Shown here: in pieces, positions 45,781 to 56,266 of the stretch
Layout of the letters: each line of letters opens with the position of its first letter
How positions within the stretch are numbered: position 1 is the stretch's first letter
Origin: Aedes albopictus
Lineage: Eukaryota > Arthropoda > Insecta > Diptera > Culicidae
Assembly (NCBI RefSeq): GCF_035046485.1
Contig: NC_085137.1
Coordinates: forward strand, 456,005,004-456,069,003
Length of the DNA stretch: 64,000 bases
Direction of reading: 5' to 3'
Notes under the pieces: generated by a model
What the model was told of the DNA's origin: nothing
Seen by the model: the letters and a program-made list of their open reading frames with translations, nothing else
The model's database searches: none
Position numbers and translations under genes: made by a program

Positions 45781-45927
45781 CGAAGAAAGTATGGTGCTAT
45801 CTTGTAATACGTCTGAGATATTCGCTTACACCCCCAATTAGGCGAAATCCCATAAGCTCTGTGATTCCCACAACACGGATTCCTACTGCACCCCCGAACC
45901 GACCGTGTAGTAGGAGTCTAGACTGTA

Positions 45928-46289
45928 TACCCTGATTCGATCGTCGTCGTACGTCGAGTTGAGGCTTCGCCAAAGATTTTGTATAGTGCAACTAGCAATG
46001 CAGACTGTGTTGCAGCAATATTTCTCCGACAATGGGAGACTCCAGTAACCGTGCGATATCCAAAAATAGGAAAGAAAATCCAAAATAGCACTGGCTTTAA
46101 GGTAACGGAAGTTTGGACAGGTACTAACCTGGTACCTGTCAACAACAGGCCTTGTATGTTTGTACAAAATGCGCCTCGAATCCAAATGTATTCCCAAATA
46201 ACAGAAAGGGTTCGATATCACTGACCTCGGATGTAGATTGATAGACTCTCCTGAAGAGGAATTCCACGGAGTCATGTCAGTCGATCCTG
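45928..46289 (-). other. BEL leader, middle part
   Basis: Leader sequence between the two foldbacks, holding leader motif copy 2. Several short minus ORFs cross it but show no domain. Confidence 0.6.
46115..46157 (-). promoter_or_regulatory. Leader motif copy 2 (donor core altered)
   Basis: On the sense strand it reads GACAGGTACCAGGTTAGTAC, so the donor is CAG/GTTAGT, one base off the other copies' GTGAGT. The pairing arms GACAGG and CCTGTC are intact. Confidence 0.55.
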
Positions 46290-47155
46290 AGCGACCATTT
46301 CAAAAATATCTGAAACTTTGCACAGTTTTTCAATTTCATCTAAATCGCCATTTTTCGATATCAAACCTTCATATTCACTCACGACTAACTTTTCAAAAGG
46401 GTGTATGCGAAAACAGTTCAAAAATATTCTAAAAGCTGTACAGCAAAAATGGATTGTTCGATTGTTATGAATTTTTCAGCAAAGTTAGATAACTAAATGA
46501 TGATTCCTTAGAAAATATACACTGTAAAAAAATTATTTTTTTACTTTAAAAAAATATGATCTTTGTCACAAAAACTCAAATATCTTAAAACCCTATCTTT
46601 TTACCAACGTCAATTTTTTAGGGGAAATGGCCCTTCATATCAGCTATCTACCATAAAATTTTGGTGATGGTAAACTGATAAACAAAAAAGTTATAACATT
46701 TCAAACATTTCACAATTTTTACATTTAGTAACAAAAACATTTTTTTTTTCTGTGTAAATTATTTTGAGAATTATTTTTTGATGCTGATTTTATTGTTAAT
46801 GCTACCGCCTGAATTAAACAAGTTGTTTTCATGATATTTTTGTTTGATTTTTATAATTTCTATAGTATCTATTTGAAACTTAGACGCGATCCAGTGTTTT
46901 GATCAAAAATATTGAGAGTGTCATACTTTTTATTGTACGTGACTGGTGAAAAAATCCCTTGATAGTGTTGAAAAGCTGTTGATTATAAGAAAAACGGAAT
47001 TAAACTTATTTTTAAGACAAAAGCTGTATAATAAAAGTTTTATATACGCGTATACGTCTAGTTTATCTGCAAAAAAAAACCTCTTAAAGAACAGACTTTA
47101 TGATCGGAAGAATGCGAGTAACTTCAACAACAACAAATGCATGAGAGGTACATAC

Positions 47156-47415
47156 CACATACAAACAGACGAAACGCCTAGAACAATTTTCCTGAAAATC
47201 CATCGCCCAGTTCACACTACCACCACCTGGTGGAAATGTTTCACGAAACACTGCGTTGTGCAATATCTTCATCAGAAGGCACTAGTGTGAAACGTCAAAC
47301 GCAAAGAAAAACGATGGGCACTCTTCTGGTTATGAAAGCCACAACCAAGATTCAAAATGATCGTTAAAGGCGTGGTCAATGAAAATTTCGTCAGTGTTAC
47401 GTTTGTTTGTCTGTA
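47156..47415. mobile_element. 260-bp MITE with 7-bp TSD TACATAC
   Basis: The left end is CACATACAAACAGACG; the right end on the other strand is TACAGACAAACAAACG. TACATAC flanks both sides (47149-47155 and 47416-47422). It is the same family and TSD length as 62551-62804. Confidence 0.85.
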
Positions 47416-47693
47416 TACATACCATGACAATGCTCACGAAAAAGCAAAAAAATACTACCGCTATGGATATTAAATAGTAATTTTTTTCTTCAGCCAAGCA
47501 AACAACACCAAACTAGTCAGTTAAAACTAATAAGTGATTTTGTTTATTATAATCTAACGAACAACATGAACAGTCGTTTTCTCAAAGGTTTTCAACTCAA
47601 CGCTCTCTTGTAGACCGTTTGATGAAAAAAAATGTTCAAAGGAGTTACGAAATCTCACCGAAAGCACCATAGATAAACTGAAAGAGACTGATT

Positions 47694-47879
47694 ATGCCCA
47701 AATTGAATACAAATTTTCGCATTTGCACGTCCTGCCGTCTAGACTTTGACAAACGAGCCATCTGTATATCATCGGTAAATCAGGGCGCAGGAAGTTCGAA
47801 AACGACAACAACTGAGAAATTGCCAGAAGTGCTAAGTGCAGAGAGTCATGCCACCGTACCATCAGCGACATCAGTTTAA
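47694..47879 (+). other. 61-codon ORF with a CxxC motif, unidentified
   Basis: The frame starts at an ATG and contains RICTSCRLDF, a single CxxC that could be half of a zinc site, then a Ser/Thr-rich C-terminus. No partner cysteines follow. It sits in the foldback centre. It may be the remnant of a captured exon or chance. Confidence 0.25.
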
Positions 47880-48459
47880 ACAATTTAATCACGCCCCTTT
47901 TCAAAAATGCTTTGATATATACTTCAACATCTATACCCATTTCAATATTTTTAACGTTGCAAAACATGCTTTCAACATTCATCTTGAAGAAGAGGGAAAA
48001 CACTTGTCCTCAATTGTAACAGCAAATTAATGAATAAACGACTAATGCGCGGAGGGCGTGATAAAATCGGAACATTACTGTACATATAATATACATAATA
48101 CATAATAAAAACAGCTTGTTTTACTCACGCAAGGCTATTAACAATAAAATCAGCATCAAACTGCGATTTCCGGCCGAAATAAGGCAGGAACAAATCTCAT
48201 TTTCTTCTTTTGTCACAACGCTCGTTGACTCATCAATGGGGAGGATGATAAATAATAAATGTATTCGATGGAAAAATATCCGAACAATTAGGCAACATCG
48301 ATAAACTCATCGGATTTATTAAGAAAGTTTATGTGGAACTCGAATTACACCTAAAATTTGTGCCCCCCTCAAAATGTTGAATTCCGACCAACATTTTACG
48401 AGGGGGCGGTGACATAAGAGAAAATTGAAATTTGTATTAGCCTAATTTACACTAAAAAA

Positions 48460-49020
48460 AATTATTACTAAATGTGAAAATTGTGAAATGTTTGAATTGT
48501 CATAACTTTCTTGTTTATTAGTTTATCATCACCAAATTTTTATGGTAGATTGCTAATACAATGGACCGTTTTCCCTAAAAAATTACGTTGGTAAAAAGAT
48601 AGGGTTTTGAGATATTTGAGTTTTTGTGACAAAAATGATATTTTTAATGTTAAAAAGATTTTTTTCACAGTGTATATTTTCTTAGGAATCACCATTTAGT
48701 TATCTAACTTTGCTGAACAATAAAATCAGCATCAAACTGCGATTTCTGACCGAAATAATTTACACAGAAAAAAATATTTACCAAATGTGAAAACTGTGAA
48801 ATGTTTGAAATGTTATAACTTTTTTGTTTATTAGTTTACCATCACCAAATTTTTATGGTAGATTGCTAATACAATGGACCGTCTTCCCTAAAAAAATTAC
48901 GTTGGTAAAAAGATAGGGTTTTGAGATATTTGAGTTTTTGTGACAAAAATGATATTTTTTAATGTTAAAAAAGATGTTTTTTCACAGTGTATATTTTCTT
49001 AGGAATCACCATTTAGTTAT
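48460..49020. repeat. Two 300-bp tandem copies in foldback arm
   Basis: 48460-48715 and 48765-49020 share AAATGTGAAAA-TGTGAAATG, TTTTTATGGTAGATTGCTAA, TACAATGGACCGT and GATAGGGTTTTGAGATATTT. The preceding word AATAAAATCAGCATCAAACT also recurs (48144 and 48720), giving a unit larger than the two copies. Confidence 0.8.
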
Positions 49021-49491
49021 CTAACTTTGCTGAAAAATTCATAGCAATCGAACGAACCATTTTGGCTGTGCAGATTTTTGAATATTTTTGAACCATTTAC
49101 ACATACACCCTTTTGAAAAGTTAGTCGTGATTCAAAATAAAAATTTGATATCGAAAAATGGCGATTTAGATGGAACTGAACAACTGTGCAAAGTTTCAGT
49201 TCAATAGAAAATCATGAATTAAAAAATTTCCTTAATTTTGATGCTGTTGCTTGGAATCGCTCTGAAGCGTGAGCCGTCTAGTCGCATTAGTTTCCCTTCG
49301 CAAAGTGTGACGTCACGGTGCAGCAGCTGATCCAAACCACGTACACCAGATGTAGAATACCGCTGCCGTCCAACTATCCACAGGAACTATCGAAGGTTGT
49401 GAACTCCTCCAAGCGTAGCCAACGACGATGTGTATCGGAAAAGATTCGAAAATGGTACCATATAGCACCTTCTAAAGCAGATAAATGTAAT

Positions 49492-49532
49492 GGACAGGCA
49501 CTCACCTGAGGCCTGTCAACAATAGGCCTTGA
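49492..49532 (-). promoter_or_regulatory. Leader motif copy 3
   Basis: On the sense strand it reads GACAGGCCTCAGGTGAGTGC, with the consensus donor CAG/GTGAGT and the pairing arms GACAGG and CCTGTC. Confidence 0.6.
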
Positions 49533-49791
49533 ATTCCAAAAAGTCTCCAATTCCGATATCCTGCTAATAGTCTATTTTGTACCAGCTTCCTCACCGGGCA
49601 ATACACCGTTCGATGCAACCGAATCAATTAATGAATGCGCGCAACAGTTGTGTGTATACGAGCCTCGAATTCCGTCCAGTCGCGCAGCCTCCCCAGTATC
49701 GTTGTATCGTGCAGTGTAGCAACCAGCCGTCGTACGAGAACGAAACCAAAAAACAATCTAAAGAGCACCAGCGGGCTTAGGAGAGAATGTA

Positions 49792-49833
49792 GGAGAGCCA
49801 CTCACCCGTGGCCTGGGCAATACAGGCCTTGTA
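49792..49833 (-). promoter_or_regulatory. Leader motif copy 4
   Basis: On the sense strand it reads AAGGCCTGTATTGCCCAGGC, then CACGGGTGAGTGGC. The GGTGAGT core is kept while the pairing arms have changed (CCAGG and GGCTC). Confidence 0.5.
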
Positions 49834-50052
49834 TGATAATTAATTACTGCAACAAATCTCTCCCTTGTCGCACGACAAGATGGTACAAATAGATGTACGG
49901 CGAGTACGACGGGAAGGATTACTTTGAATTCGGTGAACGGAACACAAATTCTATGCCCGTTAGCAACCGTTTAACTAGCAATCCGTTGCTCCAAGATGTC
50001 CTCTGACCAGCCTTTTATCCACAAGAACAGAACGAAATATGGCCTTTTCCAA

Positions 50053-50078
50053 CCGATCCTGGTCACGGCACCATAAAA
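50053..50078 (-). promoter_or_regulatory. Primer-binding-site region of BEL element
   Basis: Immediately after the 5' LTR the sense strand reads TTTTATGGTGCCGTGACCAG. The position and the GGTGCCGTGACC core fit BEL/Pao leaders. The priming tRNA was not matched. Confidence 0.6.
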
Positions 50079-50558
50079 TGTTGTTCGTTACTCCTGGTTC
50101 GTGGGTTGGTTTAGGCTCACAGACCCCGATTTCTTCTATCCAATGCAATCACTATTTGGCGAACTATTAGAAACTTGGCACTGGCACTTCGTCCTTGCGA
50201 GATTCACTACACAACCGTCTTTTTAGCACAGAAAATACACTTTATTTGGAAGCGATTAGAAATTAGCGACCCTTTTTATTGTTGAAACGCGCGACGATCT
50301 AGAACGATCTTTATTGCCTTACGATAGGTTGGCTAGTAAGTGCCGGTTGTTTTGCTGGCTATCTATTGTGCGTAATGCTTATCTGTGTTATCAATGTATA
50401 CAAAGTTTGTGTTGTATGAGTGTTCAAGCTGTTCATAGTGATGATCAAATTTGTGTCTTTTTTGTATAACAGTTTTTAACTAGGACTAAGTTTTAATTTG
50501 TTTGTGTTTTAGTTTAAGTAGCAATTCAAATTTACCTTAATCAACTAATAAGCCAACA
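50079..50558 (-). repeat. 5' LTR of BEL element
   Basis: 480 bp, with TG..CA ends on the sense strand. Nearly identical to 33215-33693. Confidence 0.95.
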
Positions 50559-50615
50559 TTATGTTTTAAGCATGACATTGTTTTTAAGTACATAGTATTT
50601 GTACCTATCATAAAG

Positions 50616-50623
50616 GTAGGTAT
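50616..50623. repeat. 8-bp TSD of foldback (left)
   Basis: GTAGGTAT, repeated at 51326-51333. Confidence 0.88.
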
Positions 50624-51325
50624 TAGACTGGGTCAACAAAGTCGATTTTTTGGAACAAGGTTTTTTCGATTCCTTTTAGCGTCCAAAACAACTGTGCAAA
50701 ATTTGGGAGTGATTGGTTGCGTCCTCGTATTCCGCATTGCGATTGAATTTTGTATGGGATTTAGTATGGGAAAAGTTACTTTTTCGCATTTTACTCATAA
50801 ATTGAAATTTTTCGTCTAAAACGATCTAACTAATGACGTACAAGTATAGCCTAGGATATTCCGAAAAATTTTGCCGAAGACCGCAAAGTGATCCGACACT
50901 TGTGAAAACAGTTATAACGTACAGATTGCTCGGTGGTGCTTAACATTTAACATGTAAAGGAATAACATCAATAATAAAATCTCAATTTTTGGCCTAAGTT
51001 ACCAGGCGAATAACTTTCTTCACAGGCGTCGGATCACTTTGCAGTCTTCGGCAAAGTTCTCCGACATATCCTAGGCTATACTTTAACGTCATTAGTTACA
51101 TGGTATTAGACAAAATAATTCAACTTATGAGTAAAATGCAAAAAAGTACGTTTTCCCATACTAACTTCCATACAAATTTCAATCGCAATGCGGAATACGG
51201 GGACGCAACCAATCGCTCCCAAATTTTGCACAGTTGTTTTGGTCGCCAATACAGATTGAAAAAGCTTTGTTCCAGGTTAATACGATCAAGTTTAAAGATT
51301 CTCCATACAACGTTGACCCACTCTA
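50624..51325. mobile_element. 702-bp foldback MITE, 8-bp TSD
   Basis: The ends are TAGACTGGGTCAAC and, on the other strand, TAGAGTGGGTCAAC. The arms mirror each other (GCAAAATTTGGGAGTGATTG, CGCATTGCGATTGAA, GCCGAAGACCGCAAAGTGAT). The central loop (50930-50990) includes GGTGGTGCTTAACATTTAAC. The 8-bp TSD suggests hAT-type mobilisation. It has relatives at 52869-53662 and 59997-63409 and a half copy at 55940-56214. Confidence 0.92.
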
Positions 51326-51333
51326 GTAGGTAT

Positions 51334-51769
51334 ATATGCCTTCAACGACAAAAAAATGTTTTGAAAAATGTTCTAACAGTGTTAAGTTTTTTATTAATTT
51401 ATCTTAAATACGGTTTTTAATATGTAGCACCTTTTTTAGTTTTTGTTTCCTAAACATTTGAAATTATTTTTAAAATATTTTTCATACATGGGCGTATTAA
51501 AGAGTACATATTTCTTCATGTTTCCATGTGTTTAAAAGTTTTTATCTTAGTTCATTTTGCTATGAAAATTATAGGAAAACTTGATTTTATTTAGAAATTG
51601 TTAACAATTATAAGGTATCCCATATACGTAACCAATGAATATTTTGACAAAAATTTTAGAGATCCTGTATGACAATGACCTCCTTATTGTATCCTAATCC
51701 AAAAAAGTTTAATTCATTGGGATTATTTCATTAAAAATCATCAAATACTGCAAAAAAATGGAATGTCGC
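51334..51769. other. spacer, no gene seen
   Basis: AT-rich, nothing recognised. Confidence 0.35.
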
Positions 51770-51967
51770 ATTTTTTTATGGGTCATACTGTATCAACTGA
51801 AATGGCCGCTCCGTAACACCTGGTTCCACGGCGGCAAAACACAATAACACACACGCAAAAACAACTTTTAGCCATTTGGGAAAACTGCCCTTTCTCACTC
51901 CCTGACCGCAGTACAATCCGCAATATCTTCGGAATGGTTCAGGATACTACATGGCCATTTGAGTGTA

Positions 51968-54092
51968 CCGTCGTTGGGGGTGAGAATGGGTCAAAAAAGG
52001 GTACTCAAAGATTGTTTGTTAAATAACAAATGCAATAGAAGTCGGAAAAAAAATTATTTGGTATGTATACTCTTCTATGCGGTAATGATAGTTTGGCAAG
52101 AAAGTATCACATTATATGAATTGCTTACTAAACTACACATGATTGAAAATTGACCCAATCTCACCCCTTAGAGGGGGTGAGAATGGGTTTAAGTATTCGA
52201 AATCGCCTATCTAAGAATATAAGTTAATTTTATTGATCACATCTAGTAAACCTACTTAAAATACAATGTAACCATGTCGAATAAAAACTTAGGTTATTTT
52301 AAAAGATGATTAATTCACCTAAAAAGGCTAATACAATCGAAAAAATGGTTGATATTTGATAAAATATCGTTTGCATGTTGTATCGCCATTTTTAACCACC
52401 ATAATCATCCTCATTTAAAGTTTCAACCTCCATGAGAGGAGAGGGGATTACAGTGAGGGAGGGACGCATTGAAAGATTGATTAAAAATAAACATGATATT
52501 TTTAGGAGACGTTTGTTCGCTTTCCGACATTGTGATATGGAACCGGTTTTATAGCCCCGGTATTTCATAGAGCCCACCACCTTCAAATTTCAAAAATGAG
52601 TGGAGAAGAAGAACGCTATTAAGTCTATTTTGTGAGCTTACAGTATTACAGTACACTACTTAAAGGTTAGCTGATGATTAGATGAGCTGTTCAAATACAT
52701 GGGTTTATTGAAATAGATTATTTCAGGCACTAAACGTATGAACACACTCACTTAACACATGTTCGACAAATTTTCGAAAAAAAAGCATGGTGCGGTAAAC
52801 ATAGCACCACTCTTACGTCAAATGGGGACTGGATAACAAGTTGAATTTTTTGTTAAGGTTATGTGCACTAGTATGGGACAAACATCAAATTCTCGCTCCA
52901 GTCGACTTTTTTGATTCCATTTAGGTCCCATATGAACTGTGCAAAATTTCAGCGCAATCGGCGAAACTATAATTTAGCGCAAGCGGTTCAAAGTTTTCAT
53001 AGGATTTACTATGGGAAAAGTTACACTTTCAATCAAAAAATCCCAGAGGTCGCCCTTTGCCTCCTTAATTCAAATCGATCGACGTTTCTTGTACAAAAAT
53101 CATTTGTGAAACTTTCCTTCGAAGACCGCAAAACGATTGGATGCTTGTGGAAAAAGTTGTTGATTTATTACCGATTAGTGATACAACGAACGGCTTTTTG
53201 TTTTGTTTTATTAGCAGCACTGTAGCTGCTGCCTTGGCTGCTGCTGTTTCTGGGGGTGGTGATGCCTCCCGCCACCCCATGCAACAACGGCAGCAGCAGT
53301 GCTGCTGATAAAACAAAACAAAAAGCAGTTCGTTGGATCACTAATCGGTAATAAATCAACAACTTTTTCCACAAGCATCCAATCGTTTTGCGGTCTTCGA
53401 AGGAAAGTTTCACAAATGATTTTTGTACAAGAAACGTCGATCGAATTGAATTAAGGAGGCAAAGGGCGACCTCTGGGATTTTTTGATTGAAAGTGTAACT
53501 TTTCCCATAGTAAATCCTATGAAAACTTTGAACCGCTTGCGCTAAATTATAGTTTCACCGATTGTGCTGAAATTTTGTACAGTTCATATGGGACCTAAAT
53601 GGGATCTAAAAAGTCGACTGGAGCGAGGATTTATTTTTTCCATACAAGCGTGTCCCACACTAATGTGCACTCGATAACTTGCTTGACCCAATCTCACCCC
53701 CATTCTTAATATTTAGACATAGGGTCGAACATATTCAATTTTTAAATAAAAAGAGCTATGACAGCCCGCTTTTTCCGTTGCATGAACCAGGTAATACATA
53801 CAGCTAACCACTTATAAGAAAAATTATGGTTAGGTAATTGTGTGAAACATTACGAAGGATTCAGAGTGATTTACTAGTAGTTTCATCGTATAAGTTTAGC
53901 CACAAATTTAACAAAAAAAGATAGTTGCCAAACATCTTATTCTGCATCATGACATGTAAAAACATCTCCTCTTTGAAATAATATAAAGTTTACAATATAA
54001 ATCAGCGATAGTTGATGAGCTATTTCATATTTTATGTTTCTCCGTTTTGACCCAATCTCACCCCCCAGACCCATTGTCACCCCCATCGACGG
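51968..54092. mobile_element. 2.1-kb TA-flanked element with GGGGGTGAGAATGGGTC ends
   Basis: The left end CCGTCGTTGGGGGTGAGAAT and, on the other strand, CCGTCGATGGGGGTGACAAT are TIRs with two mismatches in 25 bp. TA flanks at 51966-51967 and 54093-54094. The end motif is repeated internally near 52150-52190, 53680-53703 and 54048-54063. It carries the nested foldback 52869-53662 and no transposase. Two PolyA-like and AT-rich segments fill the rest. Confidence 0.88.
52869..53662. mobile_element. 794-bp foldback MITE, 8-bp TSD
   Basis: The ends are TAGTATGGGACA and, on the other strand, TAGTGTGGGACA. ATGTGCAC flanks exactly (52861-52868 and 53663-53670). The arms mirror each other closely over about 350 bp; the loop is rich in GCAGCAGCAG/GCTGCTGC (53215-53310). 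ORFs in the arms (52911-53225, 53065-53413) are mirror images. Belongs with 50624-51325. Confidence 0.93.
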
Positions 54093-54215
54093 TAATAAAT
54101 AAGCACCAATTTATGATCGATCGAGGGCGACTTCAAGAAAAAAAATTGGATGAAAATTAACGAAAGGCAAGCATTTTGAAAATAAGTAATCGGGAGTCGG
54201 CTTCGTGAAGTTTAA

Positions 54216-55639
54216 TTGTATCTCTAAGGCTATGGTTGTGCGACGTATCTATCTTCGCGGTTTTTCCACATTCTACATTATAATGATCCGATGATTTCTT
54301 TGAAGGCTCATTCGCCTTGGGAATAAAGGAGCCAATTTCATTTAAAATAGGGAGAACAATGTTTTTTGGAAGAGATGGGATTATGGGGGCTTCGCGTTGA
54401 TATTCAGCAAACGGCAACCAGTAACGATACAAACAAACGGATTTCGAGAATAAAAAAGGTTGACAATCAAAACGACAAGAGGGAGGTCTCTAGACTTTCA
54501 ATCAATGGTTACTAATTTATGTTGTTACAAAAAGTAATGCAACGCCATTTTCGTGATGCATTTTATATATATTTTTTTTCAATAAGAACATAAGATCCAA
54601 AATATATTTGTCGTCATAAAAGTAAACTATACGGTGATTAATGGAGTGAAGAAGGAATGCCAACCATCACTTCGGGATCTTCAAGTTTTGAACGTTGTGT
54701 GATTCTATAAATTTTATATACATTATGGTGGTAATCCATAGGACACGTTAAAAAGGTTATAGCATTTAAATAATATGCTGTCACCCATGGGCGAAACTAC
54801 GGATTTGTGCCAGGGGGTGCACTACAAATAAATATTCATGACTTCATCCATTCAACATTCATCGTCCCATATCTCACAGCAATGCATCAAAATTCTAGGG
54901 GGTGCCTGGCACCACCAGAAAACTTAATAAAATATCACTTGTTATAAATACTGATCCACCAGAATACCTGCCCTTTGTTTACGAAGTTTTCGTAGAGAGC
55001 TGAGAAGCGGGCTTTGTTCCAGTAGGGGCGTTACACCAAGAAGGATAATGAAAATATATACACCCTATAGTATCATTTCATCATGGTTACAGATTTTTGG
55101 TTAAATATTTGATCAAACCAAACTTATTTATCCACTTATGAATGTCTTTAAAATTTCCGTAACAGGACACCATGTCTACGCACCCATTGTAACGCCTAAG
55201 ATAACGCGTCGATCAAGGCAACCCATGTGTTGGAAGAAAGGTCTCCACGAGTACTAAGAGAATCCGGAAAATCATTTTTCTAAAGTTCGTAATTAATTCG
55301 CTATTACAACAAATGTGCTATTTTCGTGACGGGACACCATTAATTTGCGGCTGTAGCAAAAAGTGCCTAAAACTTATCAAAACCCGTTATTATGAAAAGT
55401 TCCTTTTGGGTGTATAAAATATACATCATTATACTACATTAACAAAAAATAGGCATAATGTTTTCGAGCTTTAACATGCAAGCAGGTATATTTGAAAATT
55501 ATCAATGAAAAATTTAATTTTTCTTACATAAAATGCTATTACTTCACCTAGCTATTAAAATACGTTAACAGTCGAATTTTAAGTAAAACAAATGGTTTTC
55601 CTAAGATTGAATCTACCCTTTTTCATAAGCTGGAAAGCT
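54216..55639. other. Repeat-derived stretch, no gene seen
   Basis: It holds a 91-codon minus ORF (54157-54432) without a domain, GGGGGTGC words near 54813 and 54898, and GTAACAGGACACC / GTGACGGGACACC at 55159 and 55325, matching words at 31600 and 31782. Confidence 0.4.
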
Positions 55640-55756
55640 TGGGGCAAAACAATCAGTTTGAAATTTCACACCCTTGGCGTAGAAGTGCGTGGAATGTGTC
55701 ATATTTCCGAGACAGATCCAATTTTTGCGTCCAGATATTAAATGACTCAAGCTTTA
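55640..55756. mobile_element. Mariner right-terminal remnant
   Basis: 55726-55756 is the reverse complement of the mariner left terminus at 30164-30194 (TGCGTCCAGATATTAAATGA, then CTCAAGCTTTA). No transposase is attached here. It is either the end of another copy or, if the intervening 24 kb are insertions, the far end of the same copy. Confidence 0.6.
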
Positions 55757-55939
55757 TTGAGCAGACCAAATTTCAGTTTTTACATCATTCATTTATCATC
55801 ATTTCATCACTGCATTTTGCAGTATAACATAGTAACCATGAATTCAGTGTGCTATCTTTGGCGCCATATGCAGCAATGTTGCTTGCTGGGAAGCTGGAGG
55901 ATCATTTTTAGTTTGTCCAGTTGAATACAAATCGATAAC

Positions 55940-56214
55940 TAATTAAGGAGGCATCCGATTTGAATGCGGTCTTCGGGAAACTTGTAGCTGATAGAGTAGC
56001 CTAGCAGTACCAAGGGTCAACTAACTCTCTAGGGCAGTTGGGGAAATGCTACGGTGGATTGAATGAAAAATACCGTTTTCCCATACAAAATTTGAAACGC
56101 TTGTGCTGTCTCAATTTTCAACCAAATAAGCTTAAATTTATGGAAGAAAGCATAGAATCTGGTTACGAATCGAAAAAGCGGTGTGGAGCAAAAACGATTT
56201 TTTGAACCACGCTA
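55940..56214. mobile_element. Single arm of an 8-bp-TSD-type foldback
   Basis: It ends TTGAACCACGCTA (on the other strand TAGCGTGGTTCAA), the same terminus type as 59997-63409, and carries TTTTCCCATACAAAATTTG as the other family members do. The second arm is not seen. Confidence 0.6.
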
Positions 56215-56258
56215 ATGTATAGTCAGAATTGATCGTTGATCGTTGATCGATAAGTACT

Positions 56259-56266
56259 AAGTAGAG
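56259..56266. repeat. 8-bp TSD of hAT MITE (left)
   Basis: AAGTAGAG, repeated at 56461-56468. Confidence 0.85.

Larger units (their letters stand above)
39281..45925. mobile_element. 6.6-kb foldback element with satellite arms, TA TSD
   Basis: The ends are CAGTCTAGAC followed by CCTACTACACGG, inverted at both sides, with TA at 39279-39280 and 45926-45927. The arms continue as mirror images (for example GAATCACAGAGCTTATGGGA at about 39364 and inverted near 45850) and then consist of about 145-bp tandem units. The core (42290-43840) is not part of the array and carries another MITE. It has no transposase. A TA TSD suggests Tc1/mariner-type mobilisation. Confidence 0.92.
46290..49265. mobile_element. 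About 3-kb foldback element in BEL leader
   Basis: The left arm (46305-46760) and right arm (48690-49200) are reverse complements, for example AAACTTTGCACAGT, AAATCGCCATTTTTCGATAT and TAGATAACTAAATG. The right arm contains a second 300-bp tandem copy (48460-48715 and 48765-49020). The centre carries a 260-bp MITE and short ORFs. Ends and TSD are not resolved; AGAGCGATTCC and GAGCGACCATT may be the termini. Confidence 0.75.
49266..50078 (-). other. BEL leader, LTR-proximal part
   Basis: Leader between the 5' LTR and the second foldback. It holds leader motif copies 3 and 4. Short plus-strand ORFs (49318-49509, 49577-49780, 49635-49892) are antisense to the element and have no domain. Confidence 0.65.
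33215..50558 (-). mobile_element. BEL/Pao LTR retrotransposon with two nested foldbacks
   Basis: Two LTRs of 479 and 480 bp bound 17.3 kb. The sense strand is minus: 5' LTR 50558-50079, leader, gag-pol 39089-33756, 3' LTR 33693-33215. The LTRs differ at one substitution and one G-run indel that I could see, so the insertion is recent. Without the nested foldbacks (39281-45925 and about 46290-49265) the element would be near 7.7 kb, the usual BEL/Pao size. I see no matching TSD outside the LTRs (TTTAG on the left, TTATG on the right). Confidence 0.95.
51770..54211 (-). mobile_element. piggyBac-like MITE family copy split by a TA element
   Basis: On the minus strand it starts after TTAA (54212-54215) with ACTTCACGAAGCCGAC, then the family order CATTTTGAAAAT, ATCGATCATAAATTGG. 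It resumes beyond the insertion (51965 down) with AAATGGCCATGTAGTATCCT, TTGCGTGTGTGTTATTGTG and a degenerate end near 51770. It is interrupted at 51966-54094 by the TA element. Confidence 0.75.

Noticed and set aside
52911..53413. Paired 80-104-residue proteins on opposite strands
   Set aside because: They are mirror reads of the foldback arms at 52869-53662.
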